Of a stretch of 64,000 nucleotides of DNA, positions 37,588-46,414 are shown one piece after another. The notes below the pieces were generated by a model. That model searched no databases, was not told the DNA's origin, and saw only the letters and a list, made by a program, of their open reading frames with translations. The translations under genes were made by a program, and so were the position numbers. Every line of letters starts with the position of its first letter. The first letter of the stretch is position 1. Source of the stretch: Curtobacterium sp. MCJR17_055 (GTDB lineage Bacteria; Actinomycetota; Actinomycetes; Actinomycetales; Microbacteriaceae); contig NZ_QKLF01000003.1 of assembly GCF_003224335.1 (NCBI RefSeq), positions 62,001 to 126,000 on the forward strand, given 5' to 3'.

Positions 37588-38856
37588 ATGTCGCAGCTCA
37601 CGCCGGCCCGCCGCACGCTCGCCATCCTCGCCCTCGCGCTCGGTGGGTTCGCCATCGGCACGACCGAGTTCGTCGCGATGGGTCTGCTGCCGAACATCGC
37701 CGAGGCGCTCCTGCCCGGGCAGTACGCGGCCGACCCGGAGGGCGGCGTCGCGCACGCGGGATGGCTCGTGAGCGCATACGCCCTCGGTGTGGTCGTCGGA
37801 GCGCCGACGATCGCCGCGATGTCGGCCCGGTTCCCCCGCAAGGGCCTGCTCATGGTGCTGCTGATCGGGTTCGCGGTCGCGACGGTCGCCAGCGCGGTGT
37901 TGCCGTCCTTCGGGCTCGTCGTCGTCGCACGCTTCGTCGCCGGACTCCCGCACGGCGCGTACTTCGGCATCGCCTCGATCGTCGCCGGCGACATCATGGG
38001 CCCGGGCAAGCGGGGCAAGGGCATCGCGCTCGTGCTGCTCGGCCTCTCCGTCGCGAACGTCGTCGGCGTGCCCGCGGTGACGTGGATCGGGCAGGTCGCG
38101 AGCTGGCGTGTCGCTTACGGCGTCGTCGCCGCCCTGTTCGCCCTGACCTTCCTCGCGGTCTCCGCGTTCGTGCCCCGCAGCGCCCGGGATGTCCACGCGA
38201 CCATCGGCCGTGAGCTCCGGGTCTTCCGCCTGCCGCAGGCGTGGATCGTGATGAGCCTCGGCGCGGTCGGGTTCGGCGGGTTCTTCGCCGTCTACTCGTA
38301 CATCTCGCCGCTCGTGCAGAACGTCACCGGATTGTCCGAGTCCACCGTTCCCCTGGTGCTCGTCGTCGTCGGGCTCGGGATGGTCGTCGGCGGCCTGCTC
38401 GGTGGGTTCCTGGCCGACCACAGCGTGAAGGCCACCATCTTCGTGGGGCTCTTCGCCCTGATCGGCGCGCTGCTCGTGACGGTGCTCACCGCGCAGTGGG
38501 TCGTCGGGCTCTTCGTCGGCGCGTTCCTGCTCGGAGCGACCTCGTCCGCGATCCCGCCGGCGGTGCAGTCCCGCCTGATGGACATCGCCGGCGACGCCCG
38601 GACCATCGCGGCAGCGCTCAACCACTCGGCATTCAACCTCGGCAACTCGCTCGGTGCGGCCCTCGGCGGGGCAGTCATCGCGGCCGGCTTCGGGTTCCTC
38701 GCGCCGGGCTGGCTCGGCATCGGTCTGGCGCTGCTCGGCGTCGTCGTCGCGGTGATCAGCTACGCGGTGGAGGGCCGCTCGAAGCGTCGCGCAGCGGCGC
38801 TCCGGACGGCGGGTGCGAGCACCGGCCCGATCCGCGAGGTCGTGTCCACGCACTGA
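37588..38856 (+). CDS. MFS transporter, DHA1 drug/sugar exporter type
   Basis: 422 residues with 12 predicted membrane helices. The AraJ/Cmx/PbuE-like subfamily signature is clear: GGFAIGTTEFVAMGLLPNIA, the loop-2 motif MSARFPRKGLLM, and RFVAGLPHGAYFGIASIVAGD. Relatives export chloramphenicol, arabinose or nucleosides; the substrate here is unknown. The ATG follows GAACAGG. A TACACT hexamer near 37514 could be its -10. Confidence 0.88.
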   Translation: MSQLTPARRTLAILALALGGFAIGTTEFVAMGLLPNIAEALLPGQYAADPEGGVAHAGWLVSAYALGVVVGAPTIAAMSARFPRKGLLMVLLIGFAVATVASAVLPSFGLVVVARFVAGLPHGAYFGIASIVAGDIMGPGKRGKGIALVLLGLSVANVVGVPAVTWIGQVASWRVAYGVVAALFALTFLAVSAFVPRSARDVHATIGRELRVFRLPQAWIVMSLGAVGFGGFFAVYSYISPLVQNVTGLSESTVPLVLVVVGLGMVVGGLLGGFLADHSVKATIFVGLFALIGALLVTVLTAQWVVGLFVGAFLLGATSSAIPPAVQSRLMDIAGDARTIAAALNHSAFNLGNSLGAALGGAVIAAGFGFLAPGWLGIGLALLGVVVAVISYAVEGRSKRRAAALRTAGASTGPIREVVSTH

Positions 38857-38960
38857 CGCGTCCGGCCCCACCCGGCGTCCGTCGGGCTCGACGGGGCGCG
38901 CTGACTGGTGCCGCGCCTCCCGTGCGCACAGCGCTGTCGACGCATCCGGCTGCTGTCGTC

Positions 38961-39045
38961 GCGGTTCCACGACGCGCCGCGTGTGCACCGTTCCGGTTCC
39001 ACGATTGCGGCATCTCGACGCTCGAGATGCCGAGATTCCGGAACC
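38961..39045. repeat. 85-base structured intergenic element, copy A
   Basis: A leading GCGGTTCCACGA is followed exactly 32 bases later by a second GGTTCCACGA. The second opens a 51-base inverted structure ending GGAACC. Inside it GGCATCTCGA pairs perfectly with TCGAGATGCC around a 3-base loop (39009-39031). It lies between the convergent MFS and response-regulator genes. Copy B at 62027-62111 has the same layout. Confidence 0.85.
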
Positions 39046-39083
39046 TGGCGGGGCGCGGCAGGGCGCGGCGGGTCGGCGCGCTG

Positions 39084-39755
39084 CTACAGCCCGTGCGGGG
39101 ACCCGTCCTGCAGGATGATGCCGTCGGTGATCGCCCGCTTCCGGAGCGCCACCTTCGTGCCCACGTCGAAGCCGGCGACGCGGTACTTCTCGCGGATGCG
39201 CTTGAGGTAGCTCTTCGCGGTCTCCTCGGAGATGCCGAGCTGGTACGCCACGCTCTTCACGGGCTCGCCACCGCCGTAGAGCGCCATCACGCGACGCTCC
39301 TGCGCGCTGAGCTTCGGGACGCCGCCGACGTCACCGGAGTTGATGGCCAGGTCGAGTTCGGCGGAGACGTACTGCTCGCCGCGCTGCGCCGTCCGGATCG
39401 CCTCGACGATCATGGCCGCGTCCTCGCTCTTGACGAGGTAGCCGAGGGCGCCGGCGCCGAGGGCCTCGCGGACGACGTTCGGCTCCGAGTACGTGCTCAT
39501 CACGACGGTCTTCACGCCGGCGGTCTTCAGCGTCGAGATCTTCAGCGAGACCGGGATGGAGTCCTTGAGGTCGAGGTCGAGGAGCACGACGTCGACCGGG
39601 AACCCCGGGCTGGTGAGCAGCTCGGGCCACGTGGTGACCGCGGTGACCATCTGGATGTCGTCCGCGGCGTTGCGGATCCACTCGGTCAGGGCGCTGAGGA
39701 GCATCCGGTGGTCGTCGACGAGTGCGAGTCTGATCGGTTCCGCTGGAGTCGCCAT
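39084..39755 (-). CDS. LuxR-type response regulator
   Basis: A 223-residue response regulator. Its receiver domain has VDDHRMLL, the phospho-acceptor Asp at about residue 60 (VVLLDLDL) and the conserved lysine in GYLVKSEDA; a C-terminal HTH follows (LSAQERRVMALYGGGEPVKSVAYQLGISEETAKSYLKRIREKY, in parts). The ATG follows GAAAGGACG. It is encoded 130 bases downstream of the membrane protein and kinase genes of the same strand, forming a three-gene signalling unit. Confidence 0.92.
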   Translation of the reverse strand: MATPAEPIRLALVDDHRMLLSALTEWIRNAADDIQMVTAVTTWPELLTSPGFPVDVVLLDLDLKDSIPVSLKISTLKTAGVKTVVMSTYSEPNVVREALGAGALGYLVKSEDAAMIVEAIRTAQRGEQYVSAELDLAINSGDVGGVPKLSAQERRVMALYGGGEPVKSVAYQLGISEETAKSYLKRIREKYRVAGFDVGTKVALRKRAITDGIILQDGSPHGL

Positions 39756-39885
39756 GCTCGGCGTCCTTTCTCGTGGTGTCCGTCCGGGGCCTGCCGATCC
39801 TAGGAGGGTCGGTGGTCCGGTCTGGGGAGGCTGGCCTGGTTGTCCGCATGACGCACGTCGACGGTGCCGGGAGGCGCGGGGTGCG

Positions 39886-41202
39886 TCACATCTGCGGGTG
39901 CCGGTCGACGACGCAGTGCGCGGTGACGTGCAGCACGCCGTCCCGCACGCTGTCGGTGTACGGGCCGATGCGCTGGAGGGCGGCCCACGCTGCGGGCCCG
40001 AGGCGCCGACGGGGGACCCCGCGGGACTCGATGACGACGGGGACGTCCATTCGGTCGTCGCTGACCGGGTGGCCGTCGGTCCCGACCGGTCCGAGGGTGA
40101 CCGACACGACGGGGGCGCCGGGTTGCTGGCTCCGGCCGTCGCCGACCATCAGCCAGAGGGCCTGGAGCAGACCGTCGCGCTGCGCCGGGGACAGGTGTCC
40201 GGCCAGGGCACCGGGGTCGGCGACGGCGACGGCGCGACCCAGCCGGTCCGACTCCGTGATGGCGTGGTACAGCCACGTCTCGCGACGCCCCTCGATGAGG
40301 TGCAGGCGGAGTTCGGTCGCGAGGGAGGCGGCGACGGAGGCGGACGCGTCCGACAGCGGCAACGGGTCGGATCCGTTCGCGACGGCGTCGAGGAGCTTCT
40401 CGGCTGCGAGGTCGAGCCGGGCGAGTTCGTCCGACGCGAGCATCCCGACGGCGAACTGCGGCGCACCGACGTTGCTCTGCACGAGGACCCGGTCGAGTTC
40501 GCGCTGCACGAGCTGGCGGAACCGGTGCACGACGAAGAGCGCGAGCGACGGCGGCACGACCGTCACGGACAGGAGCGTCACGAGGCCGGGGAGCGTCTCG
40601 GGGTTGATCGGCGTCGAGACGACCGCGTAGACGACGAAGGCCAGACCGAGGCCGACGATCGCCGCGATGACCTCGCGCGCGGGCCGGAGGGTCGTGATCG
40701 GCAGGAGGGCGAACCCGGCCGCCATCGACGCGGTCGAGGTGTGCCCGAGGTCGTGCTGGGACCAGATGCCGATGAAGTCGAGCGCGACGACGCTGGCGAG
40801 CACGACGCAGATGAGGCCGAACGCGAGACCGGTCAACCGCTCGCCGTAGGTGAGGACGATGGCGATGACGCAGGTCGCGGCGGCCACGAAGAGGAGCCAC
40901 GCGCTGGCGGTGAACCAGGGGTTGCCGTAGTCCTCCCAGTGCACGAGGAAGAAGACGATGCCGCCGAGTGCCTCGAGACCGGTCAGGACGGCCGCACCGA
41001 GCCCGAGGTGGCCGGCTCCGAGGGAGGCGCCGGGCTGGGCGGCCTGGCGGAGCGAACGTGCACCGGTCGACGTGGAGGGGAGGCCGCGCGCCTGCCGACG
41101 CTCGGTGCCCCGGTACCGTTCCCGGGCCTCCCGGCGGGTACGGGGTGCGTCCTGGTCACCGGTGAGCCCCCGGCTGATGGTGTCCTCGGGGATGCGGCTC
41201 AC
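39886..41202 (-). CDS. polytopic membrane protein of a two-component system, kinase-like but lacking an ATPase domain
   Basis: 438 residues: a basic N-terminus, then about six membrane helices (from LGLGAAVLTGLEALGGIVFF), then a cytoplasmic half of about 200 residues. This part is placed like a histidine kinase core but no N-box, G-box or clear phospho-accepting His was found. The start overlaps the stop of the true kinase (ATGA). It may be a sensor or scaffold partner of that kinase, or a decayed kinase. Confidence 0.75.
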   Translation of the reverse strand: MSRIPEDTISRGLTGDQDAPRTRREARERYRGTERRQARGLPSTSTGARSLRQAAQPGASLGAGHLGLGAAVLTGLEALGGIVFFLVHWEDYGNPWFTASAWLLFVAAATCVIAIVLTYGERLTGLAFGLICVVLASVVALDFIGIWSQHDLGHTSTASMAAGFALLPITTLRPAREVIAAIVGLGLAFVVYAVVSTPINPETLPGLVTLLSVTVVPPSLALFVVHRFRQLVQRELDRVLVQSNVGAPQFAVGMLASDELARLDLAAEKLLDAVANGSDPLPLSDASASVAASLATELRLHLIEGRRETWLYHAITESDRLGRAVAVADPGALAGHLSPAQRDGLLQALWLMVGDGRSQQPGAPVVSVTLGPVGTDGHPVSDDRMDVPVVIESRGVPRRRLGPAAWAALQRIGPYTDSVRDGVLHVTAHCVVDRHPQM

Positions 41203-42356
41203 CGCGGTGCCTCCAACACGACCGTGGTGCCGGAGCCCGGCGCGGAGAAGAGCCGGGCGTCGCCGCCGACCTCACGGAGACGGTTCACGACGCTCTCCTT
41301 GAAGCCGAGTCGTTCGGAGCTGACGGCGTCGAGTTCGAAGCCGACGCCGGAGTCGGTGACCATGGCGCGGACCATCGCCTCGTCGTGCACGATCGTGACG
41401 TGTGCCTCGGGGACCCCGGCGTGCCGACGGACGTTCTCGAGGCACTCGCCGAGCGCGAGCAGGAAGGCGTCGAGGACGTGGGTCGGCAGGAGGACCTGTC
41501 CGGTGCCGTGCCAGGCGACCTCGAGCCCCATCCGGCCGAACCGCTGCTTGACCGACTCGAGGGTCTGCCCGAGCGGGGACTCCTCGGTGCGGGTGAGCGA
41601 GTAGTCCCCGGACTGCTGCGGCTGCGGGGTCGCGCCGAGGCGGAGGTGGCGGAGGAGGCGGGCGTCCTCGGCGGCCTGCTCGCGCATCGCGTGCTCGGAG
41701 ACGCCGACACCGCTGTGCGCGAGGAGGGTCAGGGTCGCGAGGACGGTGTCGTGCAGCAGGCGTGCTCCCTGCCGCCGCTGCGCCTCGGTCTCGCTGGCCT
41801 GCCGTTCGGCGCGGTGCGCTGTCCCGATCGTGTAGATGCGTCGCGCCACGCGGGGGATGCTCCGGCTGATCCACACCGCGACGACGGCGACGAGCACCCA
41901 GCCGAGCAGGACACCGCTGACGGGCAGGGAGAGGACCGTGCCGCTCGCCCGCGACATCACGGTGACCGAGACGACACCGGCGGCGGCCGCGATGCCGAGG
42001 CCGACGGGGTGTCCGCGCTGCGCCATGAGGAGCGAGGCCAGTCCGCCGCCGGCGAGCGGCACGAGCGCGCTCGCGATGACTCCGCGGTCATCGGGGGCGA
42101 CGGCGGTGGCGAGGACCGCGACGGCGCCGAGACCGCTCAGCACCGTGAGGGCGGTCCACCAGGTCGACCCGTTCCACCCGAAGGCGACGAGTGCACCGAT
42201 CATGACGGCGATGCACGTGAACCCGACCACGAGCGGCAGCGCGGGCACGGCGAGCGACGTGGCCACGGCGACGACGCTGACGAGCGCGCAGACGATGCCC
42301 ACGACACGCGTCGTCGACCGGAGGAGGCGGTCGCGTTCCTGCGCGAGGAGTTCCAT
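41199..42356 (-). CDS. membrane sensor histidine kinase
   Basis: 385 residues from the ATG behind CAGGACCAACG; an upstream in-frame ATG has no such site. Five or six membrane helices are followed by a HisKA_3-like segment with the probable phospho-accepting His (RLLHDTVLATLTLLAHSGVG). An HATPase domain has N-box GECLENVRRHA, G1 DSGVGFELD and G2 SAPGSGTTVVLEA. It would phosphorylate the response regulator at 39084-39755. The signal is unknown. Confidence 0.9.
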   Translation of the reverse strand: MELLAQERDRLLRSTTRVVGIVCALVSVVAVATSLAVPALPLVVGFTCIAVMIGALVAFGWNGSTWWTALTVLSGLGAVAVLATAVAPDDRGVIASALVPLAGGGLASLLMAQRGHPVGLGIAAAAGVVSVTVMSRASGTVLSLPVSGVLLGWVLVAVVAVWISRSIPRVARRIYTIGTAHRAERQASETEAQRRQGARLLHDTVLATLTLLAHSGVGVSEHAMREQAAEDARLLRHLRLGATPQPQQSGDYSLTRTEESPLGQTLESVKQRFGRMGLEVAWHGTGQVLLPTHVLDAFLLALGECLENVRRHAGVPEAHVTIVHDEAMVRAMVTDSGVGFELDAVSSERLGFKESVVNRLREVGGDARLFSAPGSGTTVVLEAPR

Positions 42357-42537
42357 CGTTGGTCCTGGCTGTTCCTGGTTCGGGAAACTGGTTGGTCTTG
42401 GGAAACCGAGCACTGGTCGAGACCGTGCACTCTGCATCATTCCACGGGCGACACTCGTTGTGGGGTGTTCGGCGCGCGGGGGTCGACGGATCGGTCTGCG
42501 GGTGTCCCGTCTTCCGAGGACACGCGCTGCACCCCGA

Positions 42538-43737
42538 TCAGACGAGCAGGCGCCGGAGATGCGCGCCGACGGCCTCGGACTCGATGAGGAAGCCGTCGTG
42601 GCCGAACTCGCTCGTGATCACCGCGGCCCGGTCACCGTCGAGCGTGTCGGGCACCCCGGCGGCGATGCGGTGCTGGTCCTCGACCGGGAACAGACGGTCG
42701 CTCGAGACGCCGACGACGAGGGTCCGTGCGGTCACACGGGCCAGGGCCGCGGCGACCCCACCGCGGCCGGCCCCGACGTCGTGCGAGTCCATCGCGTGTG
42801 TGAGCGCGACGTACGAGGCCGCGTCGAACCGCCGGGTGAACTTGTTGCCGTGGAAGTCGAGGTAGCTCTCCACCGAGAACCGGCCGTCGTCGCCGAGCGG
42901 GGAGACGTCGCTCTGCCACGTCCGGGCGAACCGGCCGTTGAGCTCGTCCGAGGCGCGGTAGGTCATCATCGCCATGCGTCGCGCGAGCGCCAGCCCCCGG
43001 TGCGGCCCCTCGCCGGGTTCGGCGTCGTGGTGGTCGCCGCCGGCGAAGCCCGGGTCCATCTGGATCGCCGCCCGCTGCAGGGAGTTCGCGGCGATCTGGT
43101 CCGCGGTCGTCTGCGCGGTCGTCGCGAGCACGGCGAGGCGCGCCACCCGCTCCGGGGCGGTGACCGCGAGTTCCAGCGCGTGCATGCCGCCCATCGAGCC
43201 GCCGACGACGGCCGCGAACCGGTCGATGCCGAGCCGGTCCGCCAGCCGCAGCTGCGTCGCCACCTGGTCGCGGGCGGTGACGAACGGGAAGCGGGAGCCC
43301 CACTCGACGCCGTCCGGTGCCAGCGATGAGGGGCCGGTCGTGCCCTGGCACCCGCCGAGCATGTTCGGCGCGACGACGAAGAACCGGTCGGTGTCGATCG
43401 CCCGCCCCGGCCCGACGACGTCGCCCCACCAGCCGGCGGTGCGGTGGCCGGGGCCGGCGGGTCCGGTGACGTGCGAGTCGCCGGTCAGGGCGTGCAGCAC
43501 CAGGACGGCGTTGTCCCGCGCGGGGGAGAGCGTCCCCCAGGTCTCGTACGCCACGCGGACGGCGGGGACGAGCCCGCCGCGGACGGTCTGCTCGCCGAGG
43601 TCCTCGAACCGGCGTGCCCCGGGCGGGTCACCCGGTCGCCACGCACCGGTCACGGGCGGTTTGCCGAGCGTGCGGAGTTCGGCGCCGGGCACCAGGGTGG
43701 ACGGCACGGAGTCCTCGGGGGTCGTCTGCCAGTCCAT
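42538..43737 (-). CDS. metX: homoserine O-acetyltransferase
   Basis: Acetylates homoserine as the first committed step to methionine by direct sulfhydrylation. The 399 residues have an alpha/beta-hydrolase fold: VLHALTGDSHVTG, NMLGGCQGTTGPSS, the nucleophile serine in VVGGSMGGMHALELA, the Asp of GVSSDRLFPVEDQHR and the His of FGHDGFLIE. It lies directly after metY on the same strand, separated by a structured spacer. Confidence 0.95.
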   Translation of the reverse strand: MDWQTTPEDSVPSTLVPGAELRTLGKPPVTGAWRPGDPPGARRFEDLGEQTVRGGLVPAVRVAYETWGTLSPARDNAVLVLHALTGDSHVTGPAGPGHRTAGWWGDVVGPGRAIDTDRFFVVAPNMLGGCQGTTGPSSLAPDGVEWGSRFPFVTARDQVATQLRLADRLGIDRFAAVVGGSMGGMHALELAVTAPERVARLAVLATTAQTTADQIAANSLQRAAIQMDPGFAGGDHHDAEPGEGPHRGLALARRMAMMTYRASDELNGRFARTWQSDVSPLGDDGRFSVESYLDFHGNKFTRRFDAASYVALTHAMDSHDVGAGRGGVAAALARVTARTLVVGVSSDRLFPVEDQHRIAAGVPDTLDGDRAAVITSEFGHDGFLIESEAVGAHLRRLLV

Positions 43738-43808
43738 CGTGGGGTCCAGTCTGCCGGGAGGCCCGCCGCACCGTCGCCGTGTTACGTCGCGACGGGCCGC
43801 GGAACGCG

Positions 43809-43858
43809 ACGTGGGCGGGTCCGCGCAGCGGTGGACCGCTGCGGGGAACCGCCCACGT
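43809..43858 (-). terminator. nested hairpin between metY and metX
   Basis: ACGTGGGCGG pairs with CCGCCCACGT, and inside it CGCAGCGG pairs with CCGCTGCG around TGGA. It could end metY transcription, attenuate metX, or be a leader element; no match to known SAM riboswitch cores was seen. Confidence 0.6.
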
Positions 43859-43872
43859 TCCGTGCGGCGGGG

Positions 43873-45204
43873 CTAGGCGCGCAGGCCCGCCTGGGCGACG
43901 GCCCGTGCGGCGGCGAGCCCGGCCTCCAGGTCGGCCTTGAGGTCCTCGACGTTCTCGATCCCGACCGACAGGCGGACGAGCCCCGGCGTCACACCGGTCG
44001 TGAGCTGCTGTTCGGGCGTGAGCTGCGAGTGCGTCGTCGACGCCGGGTGGATGACGAGGGAGCGGACGTCGCCGATGTTCGCCAGGTGCGAGAACAGCTG
44101 CAGCTCGTCGACGAGCGCGCGGCCCGCGTCCACACCGCCCTTGAGCTCGAAGGACAGCACCGCACCGACACCGCGCGGCGCGTACTTCGTCGCGGCGGGG
44201 TACCAGGGGCTGGTCGGCAGGCCCGCGTACGCCACCGTCGCGACGTCCGGGTGCCGGTCGAGCCACTCGGCGATCTCCTGCGCGTTCGCGACGTGGCGCT
44301 CCATCCGGAGGCTGAGCGTCTCGATGCCCTGCAGGAGTGCGAAGGCGGTGTCGGGGGAGTTCGACGCGCCGAGGTCACGGAGCAGCTGCACCCGCGCCTT
44401 GACGATGTACGCGACCGCGTCGCCGACGACCTGCGAGAACACCGCCCCGTGGTACGACGGGTCCGGGGTGCTGAACTCCGGGAACCGCTCGGCGTGCTCG
44501 GACCAGGCGAACGTGCCGCCGTCCACGATGAGCCCGCCGATGACCGTGCCGTGCCCGCCGAGGAACTTCGTCGCCGAGTGCACGACGATGTCCGCCCCGT
44601 GCTCGAACGGCCGGATGAGGTACGGCGTCGCGATCGTGTTGTCGACGATGAGCGGCACCCCGGACTCGTGCGCGACGCCCGCGACGGTCTCGATGTCGAG
44701 CACGTTGATCCGCGGGTTGCCGATCGTCTCGGCGAAGAACAGCTTCGTGTTCGGGCGGACCGCGCGACGCCACTCCTCGGGGTCGTCCTGGTCCTCGACG
44801 AACGTCGTCTCGATGCCGAGCTTGGCGAGCGTGTACTTGAACAGGTTGTACGTGCCGCCGTAGATCGACGACGACGAGACGATGTGGTCGCCCGCGCCCG
44901 CGATGTTGAGCACCGCGTATGTCTCCGCCGCCTGGCCGCTCGACACGAGGAGGGCGCCGGTGCCGCCCTCGAGTGCCGCGACCCGCTGCTCGACGACGTC
45001 GTTCGTCGGGTTCATGATCCGCGAGTAGATGTTGCCCGGCTGCGCCAGCGCGAACAGGTCGCGGGCGTGGTCCGAGTTCTCGAACACGTACGAGGTCGTC
45101 TTGTAGATCGGCGTCGCCCGGGCACCCGTCGTCGGGTCCGGAGCGGCACCCGCGTGCACCTGCGTGGTCTCGAACCGCCAGGCGGCTGCGTCGTTCGTGG
45201 TCAT
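43873..45204 (-). CDS. metY: O-acetylhomoserine sulfhydrylase
   Basis: Forms homocysteine from O-acetylhomoserine and sulfide with PLP. The ATG is preceded by AGGAGCTCCCG; 443 residues. Motifs: YSRIMNPTNDVVEQRVAALEGG, VSSGQAAETYA, SSSSIYGGTYNLF, PLIVDNTIATPYL, the cofactor lysine in VHSATKFLGGHG, and DVRSLVIHPASTTHSQL. Next to metX it forms the direct sulfhydrylation pair. Confidence 0.95.
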   Translation of the reverse strand: MTTNDAAAWRFETTQVHAGAAPDPTTGARATPIYKTTSYVFENSDHARDLFALAQPGNIYSRIMNPTNDVVEQRVAALEGGTGALLVSSGQAAETYAVLNIAGAGDHIVSSSSIYGGTYNLFKYTLAKLGIETTFVEDQDDPEEWRRAVRPNTKLFFAETIGNPRINVLDIETVAGVAHESGVPLIVDNTIATPYLIRPFEHGADIVVHSATKFLGGHGTVIGGLIVDGGTFAWSEHAERFPEFSTPDPSYHGAVFSQVVGDAVAYIVKARVQLLRDLGASNSPDTAFALLQGIETLSLRMERHVANAQEIAEWLDRHPDVATVAYAGLPTSPWYPAATKYAPRGVGAVLSFELKGGVDAGRALVDELQLFSHLANIGDVRSLVIHPASTTHSQLTPEQQLTTGVTPGLVRLSVGIENVEDLKADLEAGLAAARAVAQAGLRA

Positions 45205-45402
45205 CGGGAGCTCCTGTCCGTCACCGTGGTCGTCGGGTCGACACGGACGCGGGCCGGGAGGACCGCCGCGTCTGTCCGTCACGCCTCACGCTACGCAGAT
45301 GGCGGGGCTGCTACCAGCGCGGGCGTCGTCGGGCGTAACGCGCTCGCGCGACGCAGGATGCGCATCCCGTCCGGGGCGAGGGCGGTCAGGCGGCGGATGG
45401 CC

Positions 45403-45408
45403 TACAGT
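45403..45408 (+). promoter_or_regulatory. -10 element of the AraC-type gene
   Basis: TACAGT ends 9 bases before the ATG at 45418. Confidence 0.5.
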
Positions 45409-45417
45409 TCTGCCGTC

Positions 45418-46407
45418 ATGACCTCCCCGCCGACGCCGCCGGACCGCGGACCGCAGCACGGACCCGGGCACGCCGCCGTGCGCCGGGACGACGTGGCCGG
45501 GCGGGACGTGGACGAAGCGACGAGGTTCTACGAGCGGGTGCACGACGCCCACGAGGTCCGGCTCACGCAGGACGAGTCGCGGCCGTTCGGGTTCCGGTTC
45601 CGTGCCGTGGGTGACGACCGACTCCGCCTCCGCAGCTCCGCCCTCAGCGCCGACCGCTGGGGCCGCATCGAACCCGTCGGTCGCATCCTCGTGGCGTGGG
45701 CGCACGACGGACAGCTCGCCTTCGACGCCGGGGCGGACCAGGAGCTCGTCGCCCACGCGGGAGTGCCGGCGGTGTACCCGACCGGCCGCCCCTTCACGAT
45801 CGAGGCGCCCGCCGGCATCACGCTGCACACCATCGACGTCGACGCGCGCGCCCTCGAGGACCTGCACGCCGCCCGCACCGGCACCGCCCCCCGACCGCTC
45901 ACGATCGCCCGACGCCCGGACGCCGAGGGCCTCGCCGCCCTGCGCGCCGTGCTCTCCGCCTCGGCCCCCGTCCTCCTCGACCCCGCCGCCGACCGCCTGG
46001 AGCGTGCTCGACACGTGGACGCCCTGAGCCGTCGCATGCTCGACGCCTTCGTCCCTGCTCCGGCGGCACCGCACCACGCCGGACACCCGCGCAACGTCTC
46101 CCGAGCGCTCGAGTACATCGAGGAGCACCTCGGTGAGCCGGTCACCGCCGCCGACATCGCCGGTGCCGCCGGCCTCAGCCAGCGCGGACTCCAGCAGGCG
46201 TTCGCCCGCAACGACCTCCCGACACCGCTCGAGGCCCTCCGCGAAGCCAGACTCCGACGGGTCCGCACGGCGCTCGCCGACGGGCGCGTCGGCGAGGACA
46301 GCGTCGCAGCGGTGGCACGGGCGCACGGCTTCGTCCACCTCGGCCGCTTCGCCGGCTACTACGCCGAGCGGTTCGGCGAACGTCCGAACGACACGCTCCG
46401 GTCCTGA
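45418..46407 (+). CDS. AraC-family transcriptional regulator
   Basis: 329 residues. The N-terminal half is a cupin-like AraC_binding_2-type sensor domain. The C-terminal ~100 residues carry two helix-turn-helices (VTAADIAGAAGLSQRGLQQAF and VAAVARAHGFVHLGRFAGYYAERFGERP, in parts). Inducer and targets are unknown; the neighbour on the other side of a 7-base gap is a convergent acyltransferase, so autoregulation or a distant target is more likely. Confidence 0.88.
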   Translation: MTSPPTPPDRGPQHGPGHAAVRRDDVAGRDVDEATRFYERVHDAHEVRLTQDESRPFGFRFRAVGDDRLRLRSSALSADRWGRIEPVGRILVAWAHDGQLAFDAGADQELVAHAGVPAVYPTGRPFTIEAPAGITLHTIDVDARALEDLHAARTGTAPRPLTIARRPDAEGLAALRAVLSASAPVLLDPAADRLERARHVDALSRRMLDAFVPAPAAPHHAGHPRNVSRALEYIEEHLGEPVTAADIAGAAGLSQRGLQQAFARNDLPTPLEALREARLRRVRTALADGRVGEDSVAAVARAHGFVHLGRFAGYYAERFGERPNDTLRS

Positions 46408-46414
46408 CCGCGCG

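Noticed and set aside
39886-41202. Calling the middle two-component protein a histidine kinase
   Set aside because: No ATP-binding N-box or G-box and no clear phospho-accepting His; called a kinase-like membrane protein instead.
45205-45417. SAM riboswitch upstream of metY
   Set aside because: No segment resembling SAM-I, SAM-II or SAM-IV cores could be found by eye; a covariance search would settle it.
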